NCBI GenBank assembly: GCA_001692895.1
Contig: KV748263.1
Location: 436,604-500,603 of the forward strand
Source of the DNA: Cenococcum geophilum 1.58
Lineage: Eukaryota; Ascomycota; Dothideomycetes; Gloniales; Gloniaceae
DNA: 64,000 bases
Reading direction: 5' to 3'
Part shown: one piece after another, positions 33,592 through 45,083 of the stretch
Layout: every line of letters starts with the position of its first letter
Position numbering within the stretch: position 1 is the stretch's first letter
Notes under the pieces: generated by a model
The model's input: only the letters and a program-made list of their open reading frames with translations
Databases searched by the model: none
What the model was told of the DNA's origin: nothing
Position numbers and translations under genes: made by a program

Positions 33592-35997
33592 AACGCGAAG
33601 TCGAGGATAAACCAGGGCTTGGCGTCGCAAAAAGGTGTGTATACCAACAATGTAGCTCCAGCAATACTTTGTGCACTGGGAATAGAGATGTCTGCAACGA
33701 TCCTTCGTCCTGTACTTGAGAGTGTTGATATGCATAGCAGGAGCATGGAAATTCCTTGGCTTCAAAGTCGTAAGGCAAGAGCGATCGTTAGGCTTATTGA
33801 ATCCGCAGTGGATTTTTATTGTGATTAAATACAAACCCAAGGGCTGCCGAAATCGGACTCTGCACCCGTACGAGGTGACTTGGCCCACGAACCTGCTGGT
33901 CTTCGGATTCAGCAGAGCCAACGCAGAGACGTCGCACAGCGTGCGGATGGGAATCAATGGTTTTTGAGACGTCATGGGCAGTGAAAAGTTTCCATAAGAG
34001 ATGGTGAGATCTCGAAAACTACCACTGATGGCACCCCTTCACAGTAAACAACTATATCCCGAGCCTTCCTGTATAATCCTCATGGATACGAGTCGGATTC
34101 AACGTCCCCTGACCCCCTAATCGAAGACATTGACGATCCCTTACGATTGACGAACGAACGAACGAGCAAGCACACCCCTTCCTAACCATTAGGGCGATAC
34201 GAGTCCGTGGAGAATGATAAGTCACTCGCCATTAATCGCACTATACTGCCTGGCAGCCTAGATAACGACCACACGGTTTCGTCTCCTCTCTACGGACTGG
34301 CCCCCCTAGAGAGGGCCTGGAAACTAAGGCCTAGGCGGAAAAGATACCCAGAGCATACACATCCCGCTCGCCTTTTAATATTACGGTGCCGGCTACGAAT
34401 AAATCCCCCTTACACCTTCGATGAGCTCTAGGGGAGGTTATAGCAAACAATAGTCTACAAGAGACGGCTATAAGGGGGGACGGTCAAGACAGAAAACTAC
34501 TAGCACATGGCAATCAATCGACCGACAGCAAGGCCTAGCTAGGACATAGTAAACCCTAGCTATAGATAAACTAGAAGAAGGATACAGTGGTACCAATGGA
34601 GATCTAAGATCTAGTGGAAGTCTAAACGTAGCTGCTAAGCAGCCCTAGGGGCTGCTAGCTGCGTGCGGAGGTGGTTAAACCGGGGTTTTTCACCCTACTA
34701 AGGTAGCCTACAGGGTATTCCCCCCAATAAGCCAGGGGTTTTTCCTGTATAATATTAATTTTCCTCTGTGTACGAAGTAGTCTGCGTAGGTCCAAGTAGG
34801 ATCCGTATCAAACGTTAATCAAAGAACATACTACTACTAAATACAAACCCAAACCCACTGCCACACAGCTCAGAAGAATCTACCAAGGAGTACTGCAAAC
34901 GTCCAGCGTAGACGTCCAACGTTGCGCGAGGCGTGCTGCTGGTATCAACATGCAATTGGTATACCATTCCTCCACCAGCCCGTATCCACCGGCGCGTCGA
35001 TAACAGTCTCGCTGCTTGATCTCTCTCTGGATGTAGGCTCACAAGATAAAGGAAGCAGATATACAACGGATTTCCTGCCGGCAAACCGTCAACCCATCCT
35101 GGAACCTCTTATGCCTATGATGCAATTCGTATCAGTATCCCTAAAACCTCAGCAATATCACTAGCAACTCCGATCCGTTATCCCTACACCTGATGGCCTC
35201 TGGGATATACCTAATAACGAATTGATATGATCAATAGTTGGCATATGCATTCAGTAAAACACAGGAGAAGCGGCGATCTCATCGTAAAATAAACCGTCTT
35301 CTTCAATTGATGCTAAGCGCTGCAATCGATCACACTTTGGTTGATTAGGATCGAAACGAAGGTGCTGTAGTTTTGGATAGTGCGGTTGATCTTTCAACTT
35401 AGATATTTTCGAACTGGTAATGGTCTTAGTAAAGGCGATAGCGACTTGGTGACCACGATCGGATGGGCGTGGACGGGGACGACGCTGGCTGCTGGTGTAC
35501 GAAAAGCGTCGAAATTCTGAATACGGCAACAATGGTATGCCGTGCTTTCGTCATACGGGTAATTCTACTGGCTAGTACCTGATGGATTATTTTAGGTTCA
35601 GTGGTGGAAATATATAAAGGTCTAGAGAGGACTTGCACATATATAACAGAGCATATAGAAAGGGCAGAGAGCTATTTGACGGATATGTTATCACCGAATA
35701 GGCCTTGAATGGTTGTTATATTTTCCAAGCTGGATTGGGGCTGGGCTGGCATGTCAAATTTGGGGATACTTTCTCTAAAATGCACTGTATAAAGTAACTT
35801 CACCATTATTACGGTGCTATATGCGTATCTGTATTGTATCTGTATTCCAGCTGATTCTTCTATCACTCCGTGTCTAAAATGGCTATCTAATTGCTTACAT
35901 AGAATCATTCAGTAGATCACATGGAATCACCGATATCTACGGTCCTCTGCCTTTCGAGAACCTTTATACTCTTCTATTTACTAGCGGGCGGGTATCG
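33592..35997. other. intergenic region with possible decayed repeat at about 34140-34790
   Basis: The minus frames opposite CCT7 (33975-33441) are shadows. From about 34140 the sequence becomes rich in CTAG/TAG words, with a (GAAC)n start and a motif-rich end (GGGGTTTTTCACCCTACTA near 34683, then CCCCAATAAGCCAGGGGTTTT), reminiscent of the 3' end of a non-LTR element or other repeat with mild RIP. I cannot name it. The minus frames 35532-35251 and 35908-35672 lack any domain and good starts. Confidence 0.4.
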
Positions 35998-37650
35998 TTA
36001 CAATCCCATACCATAACTCTTAACCCTGCTCCAGTAAAATGCTCTGTCGTTCTTCAACCCAAACTCCGCCCAATCATCGGCGAGCCGGTTATAGCTCCAA
36101 TATCCCTTCCACGCCAGCTTATTGTTCCGAGCTCCCTTGCCTGCGCTAGCAAGTGACAAAACCATCTTATATAAGTACTTAGGCGTCGCACCCGCCGTTT
36201 CGACGTGCAGTGTGCCTTCCACTTCAGCCTTCGACACGGCTGCATCACCATCTTGGGCGTTGCGGTCCGAAGCCGAAGCTCCGGATACGCCGGGTAAATT
36301 TGTAGCCGGCATGCTAGGCCCTGAGAGCCGCCATCGGCCAGGCAGGGCATCTTTCATGACGGCACTAGGCAGCCCGCCGCTATGGTTGGTGTGTAGGTGT
36401 TCTGGGCGGAGGTACGGGATCACGTCGGCCGGCTCGGCAGTTGACAGAAGCGAAATGCAGGTACCGTTACGCATGAAACGCAAGTAACGGTAGTATGTCA
36501 CTATATGGACGGGCGAGTTCCACGATATGGAGGTTGGGGAAGAAGCACCTGGTCGCGTGTAATTCACGGTGGATATGTAACAGCCATTGAAGCGGATGCG
36601 AGGTCTCTGGCGGAAGAGGGCACGGTATGTTGGGTAAACTGAGGGCACAAGGGAGGTTGTGACGGATGAAGGTATGCGAGGAAGAGCTTCGTCATCTGAA
36701 GAGGACGATGAAAGTAACATGCCACCGTTTCCGTCATCGCCAAGCGGTTTTCCATCGAATGTGCATGCCCATTGATAAAGCATTGCCCCGAACCCGAATT
36801 CGGAGCCCAGTGCAATTCGCTTCCAGACACGCTCTTCGGTAACGACGAGATAGGCGAGACGTTTACACACCTGCGCCAGGCGGGCAAAAGAAGCAATGTC
36901 TTGAACTGCGGCTTGGAGAATAATTTCAACAAGAATTTCTTCTGGAAGCCCGGCGATAGGACAAGCTGGAGGCGGGGAGAGATCTGCTGGAGGAGCTTCG
37001 CCCTGGATTGAGAGCGACGAGAAGTCTTCGATCAGGGACGAGAGCGAAGCAGAGAGACCATACAATGAGTGGTGGGCGGTGTTAGGGACTGTAACCGGAG
37101 CACTCGACGGATTTACATCTTGTGGTTTCGTTTTGGGTGGCGGATAGGAGGACGCCGGGAAGTGCTTATTTTGGTAGGTTTCGTGGACACGGGAGTCAAG
37201 CTACACAACTTGTTTAGTGTTTAGATGCACTAGAAATTTCACATATGCTGGATATACCTTGAATGCCTTCTGGTATAGGTTCACGCTGTCTCCTAAACTG
37301 CCTTGAGATTCTTTCTCTACAGCTTGTTCATAATGTTCTAATGCAGATCGCGGTTCCTTGTTTGGCTGGGCGGATGAGGAACCTGGGTCTCCAAGCTTCC
37401 TTCCCGACTCTTTCTCTCCGACATCATGGCATGTCGGATGCTCTACTTCATCCAATTCCTCTATTCTTTCCTGTGGCTTATCAGTGGGTATCTTAGGTAG
37501 TGTGCTCTTGGGAGCTTGCGGTCTAGTCGAAGATGCCCCCGCGGCTTTCCGAGGCGCTGTTGAGCTTGTAACTTTGAATTTTGAGCGTGCTGAGACCTCT
37601 TCCCGCCATTGCTCGCGGAAGCTCTCAAGTTCGGCCTCGGCCTCGTTCAT
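35998..37650 (-). CDS. F-box protein of the FBXO9/Hrt3/Pof7 family
   Basis: Exon 1 is 37650-37258 and exon 2 is 37200-35998 (531 aa), joined across a 57-nt intron with GTATAT donor. The N-terminus is charged and is followed by a TPR/MIT-like helix pair (SALEHYEQAVEKESQG, then LYQKAFK). The F-box is near residue 210 (IAGLPEEILVEIILQAA). The rest shows VCKRLAYLVV, ERVWKRIAL, RFNGCYISTVNYTR, YYRYLRFMRNG and KMVLSLASAGKG. This order is that of human FBXO9, budding yeast Hrt3 and fission yeast Pof7, SCF ubiquitin-ligase adaptors. Substrates cannot be read from sequence. Ser-rich and Ala/Ser linkers look disordered. The gene is intact. Confidence 0.85.
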
Positions 37651-38094
37651 AGTGGTATCTAAGTCCAGCTTCGGAAGGCTGGGTAGAGTAGGGGCTGAAC
37701 TAAATTATATTTTGAGGGAAAGCAAGATGGACTATGTACATGGAAGTGATGATGAATTAAAAGAAGATCTAGAGGCTGAAGCCCGCAGATGTACATATTA
37801 CTCAGATGTGCATTGGTAAATGGAGTCACAGCACGCCACTTCGATGCGCCAGTGGCCCTGGCATGCGGCTTCCCGGCAGACATAGCGAAAAAAAAGGCCG
37901 GGCACGCTAAAATCTCCAAACGACATCACCGTTCCCTCATCGTATCTGCTCAATCCCCGACGCCGAGCGCAACAGTCATCGGTTTGCTCTATGAACATGT
38001 TAACACCGCCTGTCTCTGGAATTTGTGCGACTCAGACACCCCGTAGGGACACGAGGTAGTGATACCATTGGATATCTAACAAGACACCTCCGCC
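37651..38094. promoter_or_regulatory. divergent promoter region between the F-box and carrier genes
   Basis: 444 bp between the start codons of two divergent genes (37650 minus, 38095 plus). Short frames on both strands have no domain. No distinct regulatory motif could be assigned. Confidence 0.4.
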
Positions 38095-39555
38095 ATGGCG
38101 ACCGACGATGCCGAGGGTACGGGAGACCTCAGCATCTCTCTCGTCCAGAAGATGCTGTCGGCTGTCACCGGCAGTGTCTTGACATCTCTACTAGGTATGC
38201 GATGTTGCGCCTCATTTTTTAATTATTTAAGCTCCAGATGAACATGCAGGACATCTATCCGAGTTCGTTGTCCTAGCAATATTTTTTCGGGCAATCATTT
38301 TCCGAGGAAGCAAGAGTGGAAAGAACGTCATGCAGCTCCTTATCAAGTCTATGTGGGGCATCAGCTAATTCTCAACTCTCTAGTCACTCCTCTTGATGTT
38401 GTTCGTGTTCGCCTACAGTCTCAACAACCTACCGCTTCAGCTTCTCACACTCGCCCTTACGCCGCCACCCTTCCCATTGCCCAGTTTAGAGATCTACCTC
38501 CTAACCTTGGCATCTCCGCATGCTGTCGCGAAGTGTTTTGGATAAATAACAATGCTCCTTATTGTGTCGCCGGCCCCACAATCGCGCCTATTACTCCGCC
38601 TAGCGCTGCATGCGCTGTGGAGGAGATAGAGCGACGGAGCTTCAATAGTACCCTAGACGGTCTACGGAAGATTGCAAGACACGAAGGTCCTAGAACACTA
38701 TGGCGTGGTCTCTCCCCCACGCTAGTAATGGCAGTGCCCGCGAATGTCATCTATTTTGCGGGTTACGACTGGCTCCGCACATCTTCCAAATCTCCCTTTA
38801 AAGGCACTGTTCCAGACGCATATACTCCACTTGTAGCTGGTGCAGCAGCCCGTGTTCTAGCAGCAATAGCTGTCAGCCCAATCGAGATGTTTCGAACGAG
38901 AATGCAAGCAGCCCATCACGCGAGCACTCCCGCAGGCCACTTCCACAAGACTCTTGATGGGCTTCGTGAGATGGTAGCCGCCCAAGGAATTCACAGTCTG
39001 TGGCGAGGGCTAACTCTTACTCTGTGGCGCGATGTGCCGTTTTCTGCAATATATTGGTGGGGTTACGAAACTGGACGGAATGCATTGACAGACATGCGGG
39101 GAAGGGCCGAAGCGAGAAAGTATGGGCGTGAATTTTCTCTTGGTGTTGGCGCAGACAAAGTAAGACGGAGAAGCCGTTCCCGCAGCCACGAGAATCACAC
39201 CGCAACTCTTGTGGATAGCTTTATTGCAGGCGCCACTTCAGGAGCTGTGGCTGCATTAGTGACAACTCCGTTCGATGTCGGCAAGACTAGGCAGCAGGTC
39301 ATACACCACATGGGAGACAGTCAGAGTATTGGATCAAATGCCGCAAACATTATACGACCAGAAGACAAGTCAATGCCACGCTTCTTGTGGCACATATTTA
39401 AAGAACAAGGAATGCCCGGTCTATTCAAAGGATGGGCAGCTAGATGCCTAAAGGTTGCGCCTGCGTGCGCTATTATGATCAGCAGCTACGAGATCGGAAA
39501 GAAAATGGCGAACGACATAAACGAGCGCAGAGGCGTGAGACGATATGAAAGCTGA
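38095..39555 (+). CDS. MTM1: mitochondrial carrier, Mtm1 / SLC25A39-40 type
   Basis: Exons 38095-38194 and 38384-39555 give 423 aa. The start MATDDAEGTGDLSISLVQKM leads into the first carrier signature across the splice (LLVTPLDVVRVRLQSQQP). The second repeat has VSPIEMFRTRMQ with LWRGLTLTLWRDVPFS, and the third has TTPFDVGKTRQQ with LFKGWAARCLKVAPACA. The insertion with CCREVFWI after the first repeat is typical of the Mtm1 subgroup of inner-membrane carriers, tied to mitochondrial manganese/iron handling, activation of Sod2, and glutathione import by the animal homologues. The 189-nt intron is long for this region; a small missed exon inside it is possible. No breaks. Confidence 0.9.
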
Positions 39556-40144
39556 GAGAGCTTCGAGTTCCATCACATCCCGAAAGGTCTCTAACTCCAT
39601 ACTTTGCGGGGTTTCTGGTAGGAGGCTTCAAGTCGATATATCGTCATTCACCGTTTAGTGTAAATATGTCATCGAAGGAATTACACTTGCGCTTCGCCGC
39701 TCAACTTGATCTCTTGTACAAAATTACTATCGCTTTGGGCTTGGAGTTTGGAGGTTATTCCCTCTCATTTTGCGTAGTCTGGCGTTTAAACAAGAGGTGA
39801 TGCATCATTGACAACAAAATGTAACTTTGATACCAAGCCTCCTTTCATTCTGCGAGCACATGTAGTATAGCGTTTTTATACTGACAATGGACTGAAAAGA
39901 AATCATGTTATGCTCTGGGTCGCTATCCTAAACTGTTAAAGCACCCGTTCAATATTTAGTAGGAATCAGAAAATGTGGATGCGACGCCTGGTATTAACTG
40001 TTGCTCAGGACACCTGACGGCGCGGAGGATCCCCGCGTTCCGAGCTGGAGTTTGCGATCAACACCTACAGTACTCCACAACAAACACCGACTCTAATTCG
40101 GTTGAACCCTTTTCTTTAAGACCTTAGCTTTATGAAAAATAGCC
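39556..40144. other. intergenic, nothing recognised
   Basis: 3' flank of the carrier gene and promoter of the ELYS-like gene. No open frame of interest, RNA gene or repeat seen. Confidence 0.5.
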
Positions 40145-41183
40145 ATGATTGAAATAAAAGATTTCAACCAAGTCTTCAATCTTTCCCCCGACCATGGTTA
40201 TAGCGAGCACCTCCATAGCGAAATAATAAAGAACCGACGCATTCTTGACAACAAGCTATTCTTTGATCGCCTTGCGGAGGTCCTTCGAGTAAAAAGTAAA
40301 GTCTCCATAGAATATAATTTTAGCGAGGGTTGTAATTAACTTAACTCCAGCCGGCAACCTCTACCCACCCCGAACAATCAACGACTTAAGTGAACTCCAC
40401 AAACGCATCGTATCCTCCCCAATTGCCCTCGTCAACAAACACTGCCTGCTATTCTACCTCCTTAAGGATCTTTCTCCCTCCATACACTCTGAAACCGAAG
40501 TCGCCGCCTCCTTCGCCCGCACTGTCCACCTCCCGAACAAATTCTGGACCTTCCTCGAAGGCCTGTGGGCCCTCGACCGCCTGCAGTTTCAGACCGCGAC
40601 CGAATACCTAACGCACCCATCCCTGCTCCCGACCTTCCCAGAAGAGATCCTTAACGTGCTGCTGAAGCACGCCGGCGAGACTGGTAGCGGGCGCGGGAAA
40701 GATGAAGCGCTGGCACTCGCGTACTACCACACTGTGCAGCCGCCGCTGAAGAGCGAGGAGGTGCGCGAGCGCTTTTTTGCGTATCTGGCTGATCGCAGCG
40801 TCACTGAGGCGTTCTACTTTGCGCGAGCGCGGCCGCAGGACGAGCAGCGTCGGTTGCTGGAGCTGCTAATTTCGCAGACACTGCAGAGCTTCTCAGGGGA
40901 GAGGAGAGCCGGGAGGGGCGTTGAGTTGGTGGATTTGCCGCTCAGTGCTGATGAAGAGGAGTGGTTTGAGGAGTTTTTACTGGAAGGGAAGGGGAGGAAT
41001 CTGCATGGTGCTAGGGACACCGTCATGATGAGGCGAATTGCGACGGGGAAGCTGAAGGAGGCGGTGAGGGATGGGGGTGTTAAAGGGAGGAAGTTTGATG
41101 ATGTCAATTGGGAGGTGGTAAAGGACGGTATTGGGAGAGGGTTAGGTCCTAGGAAAGAGGAAGAAACGTTTGTGATGTTATGA
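40145..41183 (+). CDS. ELYS-domain nuclear pore protein (Ely5-like)
   Basis: Exons 40145-40295 and 40351-41183 encode 327 aa. The N-terminus reads MIEIKDFNQVF, then KNRRILDNKLFFDRLAEVLR; after the 55-nt intron it continues NLYPPRTINDLSELHKRIVS. The helical core has HCLLFYLLKDL, NKFWTFLEGLWALDRLQF and ATEYLTHPSLLPTFPEEIL. This matches the ELYS domain found in vertebrate ELYS/MEL-28 and in fission yeast Ely5, attached to the Y-complex (Nup107-160) of the nuclear pore. Fungal versions are short like this one and lack the beta-propeller and AT-hook parts. The acidic/basic C-terminus is not conserved. Intact. Confidence 0.85.
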
Positions 41184-42007
41184 GGATTGGTGTGGACCTG
41201 GTTCATGCAGCATAGCGATTGGAGTTTTGGCATGGGTGGCCGAGCGGGCTTTTAATTATCAAATGTATTTTAATTGGAAGATGCGGAGATTGGTTGGCTT
41301 GAAGGCTATTATTGCCGTTGACATACTAACACCTCGTGATCAGATGTCTGATGGATAAGGCGTATGAGGAGGGAAGTGGACCCCTTGTTTTTCCCAACAT
41401 GGTGGCCCTCGGTAATTTGGGAAGTTGAACTTGGTGTGGTTGTAAAAAAGTGATAATGTGCTAATGAGGGGTTTAGGAGTCCAAGGGTCTAAGAGTGCTG
41501 ATGGCAGTGTCCTTTGATGGAAGACTCATCATTCCAAGTGTTACTTCATTTTTGAAGTATTAACGTCAAAATAATATGGCATTGAAAGTAATTTGAATTA
41601 TGTTGTTGATAATTGATGCATAATGAGCCATAACACACCCAAAGCCCATAGGAAGCAGCTCAAGGACGGCATGGTATTAAATATTGAGCACGTGCCATTC
41701 CGAGGTTCATCCGTCTATCATGAAAGTCGGCGTTCTTCCAACGTTGGTGACCAAAATCACACCCCAGTATCAGAACTGCAGTAAGTTAAGCATTCATCAT
41801 GACCCTGTCTCCGTTGTAAATCACCAGCAATGCGTACACCTATTTTATATCGTAGCCATCACAAACAAATCTTTGATGCGCGTGTTTGGACTAGGTCCAC
41901 CATTGACAATGGGCCTGCCTTGCAGCGTAAAATCGATTACTGGTCCCATGCTGTGCTAATATTGAAAATAGATTGAACAATTCTGCAATTGCGCCTTCAC
42001 TACTACT
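41184..42007. other. intergenic, nothing recognised
   Basis: AT-leaning spacer. GGTGGCCGAGCGGG at 41235-41248 resembles the A box of a serine or leucine tRNA, but no cloverleaf follows. The frame 41684-41959 has no domain. Confidence 0.5.
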
Positions 42008-43657
42008 ATGCCTGCGATGCTCGATGACCCTACGGCTCCGGTCATCTACCGGACGTCTGGCGAGCTACCATACCCAATCCCAGCCTCGACCTTGCCTCTA
42101 GAGATTGTGCCTCGTCAAGTTACACTGAGAGATCGAGTCACGACCGCTACTCTGATACCTTTTTCAGCAGCAGATCAAGTTCCGCTGTCGCTTCTCTCAT
42201 ATCTATCCGACCAACTCAACCGAGAGATCGAAAAGGGTGATACGTACCCAATGATCTTGCCTTTGCCACTGGAGGCCTTTGGTCCATATTGGTTCGGTGT
42301 TTTTGGGGCAGTCATGCTGCTGGGTGATATTCAGAGCGCGGAAGAAGTCCGAGAGATGGCAAAGAATGGACGAGACTGGGAAAAAGAGTGCCTGGGCAGT
42401 TTCTACATTAAGCCAAACTATCCTGGAAGATCAAGCCATGTTTGCAATGGCGGTTTCCTTGTCACGGACGGCGCGCGAAATAGAGGCGTAGGTAGACTTA
42501 TGGGAGAGGGTTATCTGGAGTGGGCGCCAAAACTGGTTAGTATATTTCGCGGCCTAGCTATTCAGTTAAGATGCTAATGCTTTCAAAAGGGCTATACATA
42601 CTCCGTCTTCAACCTAGTATATGAGACAAATGTTGCGTCTTGTCGTATATGGGATGCACTTGGATTCAAGCGTATTGGGCGCGTTAAAGGATGTGGCAAC
42701 CTCAAATCCTACCCTGGGGAGCTTGTAGATGCAATAATCTATGGGAGAGATCTAGGACAGGACGAAGACTTTGTATCTGAAGAGAGATTTGACAAGATTA
42801 GGTTCTACCTCAAGCACGGAAAATACCCCAACGGAGCGGATCGTGCCGAGAAAAGTCGATTAAGAAGCGCTGCAACGCACTATAAGATCGTGCCGGCCAC
42901 AGAAGATGAGCCAGAGAAACTGATGCTCAAAGGCAAGGAAGTCATCGCCGACACACAAAAACAGTATGAGATCGCGCGAAACATTCATCTTAAGCAGCAC
43001 GGCGGCATCAACAAAACAACTGCCGCAATTGCGGAGAAATACCATTGGGTGAGAATCAAGGAGACAGTGAGCCAAGTCATTCGCAACTGTCCGGATTGCA
43101 ACGAGATGAACAAGACAGCTCCTGTTCGGCCCGAGGGATCGTCCTCACGTCGTCCAAATGACTCCCCCCCAGGAACTAGCGGTGTGAGTGCCGCAGGCAG
43201 GGTCTTGAGCCTGCCTCCAAAACAACCATCTCGATCACCCTCCCCTAGCCAACAGATACGCCAAGAAGCGTCTGCAATTGCGCATGCCCAACAACATTCA
43301 CAAGCTCCAATAAGCGCGAGCCCAAACGAGCCAGCCATAATTGGCGGCATAATTCAGTATAGCAACTACGAAATGCCAGTTGATCCTCGCATAATGGATG
43401 ATGTGCAACCCCAGCAGACCCTGTCCCAACCACCATCACCATTTCTTTCGGCGACTCCGGCTCCAAATAGTACTCAGCAGCCACCACTAAACATGACGCC
43501 TATGAGTCCAAGCCGTTCCCAACCGGCGAATTCTACTAGTCGAGCACCTATCGCGAGAATGACCCAAGATACTCCCATGGCAGGGACAGAGGACTCAATG
43601 AACTCCGCTGAGGCCGAATTGTCGCGTCGGTTGACGGATTATTCCAGTAAGCGTTAA
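42008..43657 (+). CDS. Spt10-like GNAT acetyltransferase with integrase-type H2C2 zinc finger
   Basis: Exons 42008-42535 and 42590-43657 (intron 54 nt, phase 0) give 531 aa. The acetyltransferase domain is in the first half: GGFLVTDGARNRGVGRLMG holds the R-x-x-G-x-G acetyl-CoA loop, followed by FNLVYETNVASCRIWDALGF. At residues about 309-346 a zinc finger reads HLKQH, then CPDC at the end of TVSQVIRNCPDC, the HHCC pattern of retroviral and retrotransposon integrases. Budding yeast Spt10, an activator of histone genes, has the same acetyltransferase plus HHCC combination, with the finger binding DNA. The last 180 residues are Pro/Ser/Gln-rich. Histone-gene control is inferred from the family. 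Intact. Confidence 0.8.
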
Positions 43658-43930
43658 CGGTAAGAAAGCTGCGGATATTCTTAATTACTATGGAAAGCAC
43701 TTGCTCAGAGTAGGTGGTTGTATTAGGGCTATGCGCATCCAGCAAGGCGTTTTAAGGTAGACACTTTGATATCCTGATATTCCCGGATTGTCACTCTTGA
43801 CGCGGATCGCTTCCACACCGTCAAGTCAAAATGTTTAGATATTGTTTGATGTCCAGAGACAAAAACTCATTGTCGTAACATTATATTCAACTACATTAAT
43901 GTTCCACAGAACTTTTACTTGAGGACTTCG

Positions 43931-44875
43931 TTATAATTTCGCTTTTACCGGTCCAGGCCCAGCCTTGACACGTACACCACCCCTATAATCCATTTCCACT
44001 AAAACTGCGATACCTTCGTCAGCTCCCCTTTCGGGGATCAGCTCTACCTCCTGGCAATCCTCAATTCCGACTCCATTTGCGAATTGCACAACTACGAAAT
44101 CAATGCTCCGCTCTCCCAACACTGCCATGGGTGCATGCCACGTCCCAGCTTCGTATGTCACAGCTTGGTTGCCACTTGCTATGAATGCACGTATGTTCTT
44201 TAGATCTGGTAAACCAGGTCCTTTTAGCCTTTGTGAAGGACTAAGCCGAGAGTAGGTGCTTGGTGGGGGTGCAGCTTCATTCGTAAATGGCGATGGTCGA
44301 GCGCGGGCGAAGATATCGCGCACAGAACGCCGCTTTCGAGGACCCGGTGTCGGGAAAGGAGGAGGACGGTCAACGTTGCGGTGTGAGGCAGAGGCAGGTA
44401 GAGTAGGTGCCACAATGACAAGATACTGTGTTGAGTTGTACGTGTGTGATAGCCCCATTGGGATGAAGGTCTGAGTGGTGAATGGATGTCGCTCTAATAT
44501 CTTCAGGTCAAAAAGCTGTCTCTCGCCATTGTCTTCGTCGTCGTTAAGGTCAATGTCACCCCAGCTTGAGGGCATACTCTCGGACGGCTCATGCGGGCGC
44601 AGTTCCCGCGGCGAGCAGACGAACATATTCATAACTGCTCTTGCGGGCTTTTTACTTGGAGCGAGGTTGTAGAGGTTCGCCATATGCGTGACATCGATAT
44701 ATTTGAGCGCTGTGCCTTGGTTTGCGGAAACGGAGTCTGGTGGTGGAAGGCGTTGTGATGGTGGGGTTTCAGAGTGCGCGGGGTTCTCGATGACAGTGCC
44801 GAATTGGGAGAAGGAGGCTTGAGTTAGGAGCTCAATTGGAATACGGATGGAGGGCACTGGCATTGAGGAAGGCAT
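43931..44875 (-). CDS. DAL3: ureidoglycolate lyase (allantoin degradation)
   Basis: 314 aa from ATG 44875, chosen over the upstream ATG 45019 because family similarity begins with PVPSIRIPIELLTQASFSQF; the longer reading would also overlap the neighbouring promoter. Core motifs: FGTVIENP, then MNMFVCSPREL, then LERHPFTTQTFIPMG, then YLVIVAP, then FIASGNQAVTYEAGTWHAPM, then FVVVQFANGVGIEDCQEVE. The enzyme releases urea and glyoxylate from ureidoglycolate, the last step of purine/allantoin use. A low-complexity insertion of about 60 residues (FPTPGPRKRRSVRDIF onward) separates two core blocks and makes it longer than yeast Dal3. It is not clustered with other allantoin genes here. Confidence 0.88.
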   Translation of the reverse strand: MPSSMPVPSIRIPIELLTQASFSQFGTVIENPAHSETPPSQRLPPPDSVSANQGTALKYIDVTHMANLYNLAPSKKPARAVMNMFVCSPRELRPHEPSESMPSSWGDIDLNDDEDNGERQLFDLKILERHPFTTQTFIPMGLSHTYNSTQYLVIVAPTLPASASHRNVDRPPPFPTPGPRKRRSVRDIFARARPSPFTNEAAPPPSTYSRLSPSQRLKGPGLPDLKNIRAFIASGNQAVTYEAGTWHAPMAVLGERSIDFVVVQFANGVGIEDCQEVELIPERGADEGIAVLVEMDYRGGVRVKAGPGPVKAKL

Positions 44876-45083
44876 TTTGGGCCGTAGAGAAGCTAAATCC
44901 CAATACATAGAGGCAGGTGGAGGTGAGGTGGAGAGGAAGCTTGACATGCATATGAAAGTTGGGACCGTTATCGATAGTGGGAGCCAAACCACAGACCCCT
45001 GCCCGTTCAAGAACCTCAAGTTGACTGTTTTTCGGGGCTTAATGCAATCCGTTTCGCACCAGCGTTCCTATTAGCGCCTCAAC
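44876..45083. promoter_or_regulatory. bidirectional promoter between DAL3 and COG5
   Basis: Only 208 bp separate the two divergent start codons, so both genes must share this interval for initiation and 5' leaders. No TATA box stands out, and no clear GATA-factor cluster is visible. Confidence 0.5.

Noticed and set aside
33488..33719. Extended CCT7 C-terminus reading straight through to 33719
   Set aside because: That frame is unlike any CCT7 tail. Splicing 33430-33487 restores the family Gly/Arg-rich end and a stop at 33589-33591.
33441..33975. Three overlapping minus-strand frames opposite the CCT7 3' end
   Set aside because: Shadows of the Gly/Arg-rich last exon and 3' flank; no domain or splice support.
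34140..34790. Possible 3' end of a non-LTR (LINE) element
   Set aside because: Motif-like G/T-rich end and TAG-rich sequence are suggestive, but there is no coding relic, poly-A tail or target duplication to support a call.
41235..41248. GGTGGCCGAGCGGG resembling the A box of a Ser/Leu tRNA
   Set aside because: No acceptor pairing, anticodon arm, T arm or B box follows in the next 100 bases.
44876..45019. Upstream start for the ureidoglycolate lyase giving 362 residues
   Set aside because: Family similarity begins near residue 52 of that reading, and the ATG at 44875 leaves room for the shared promoter with COG5.
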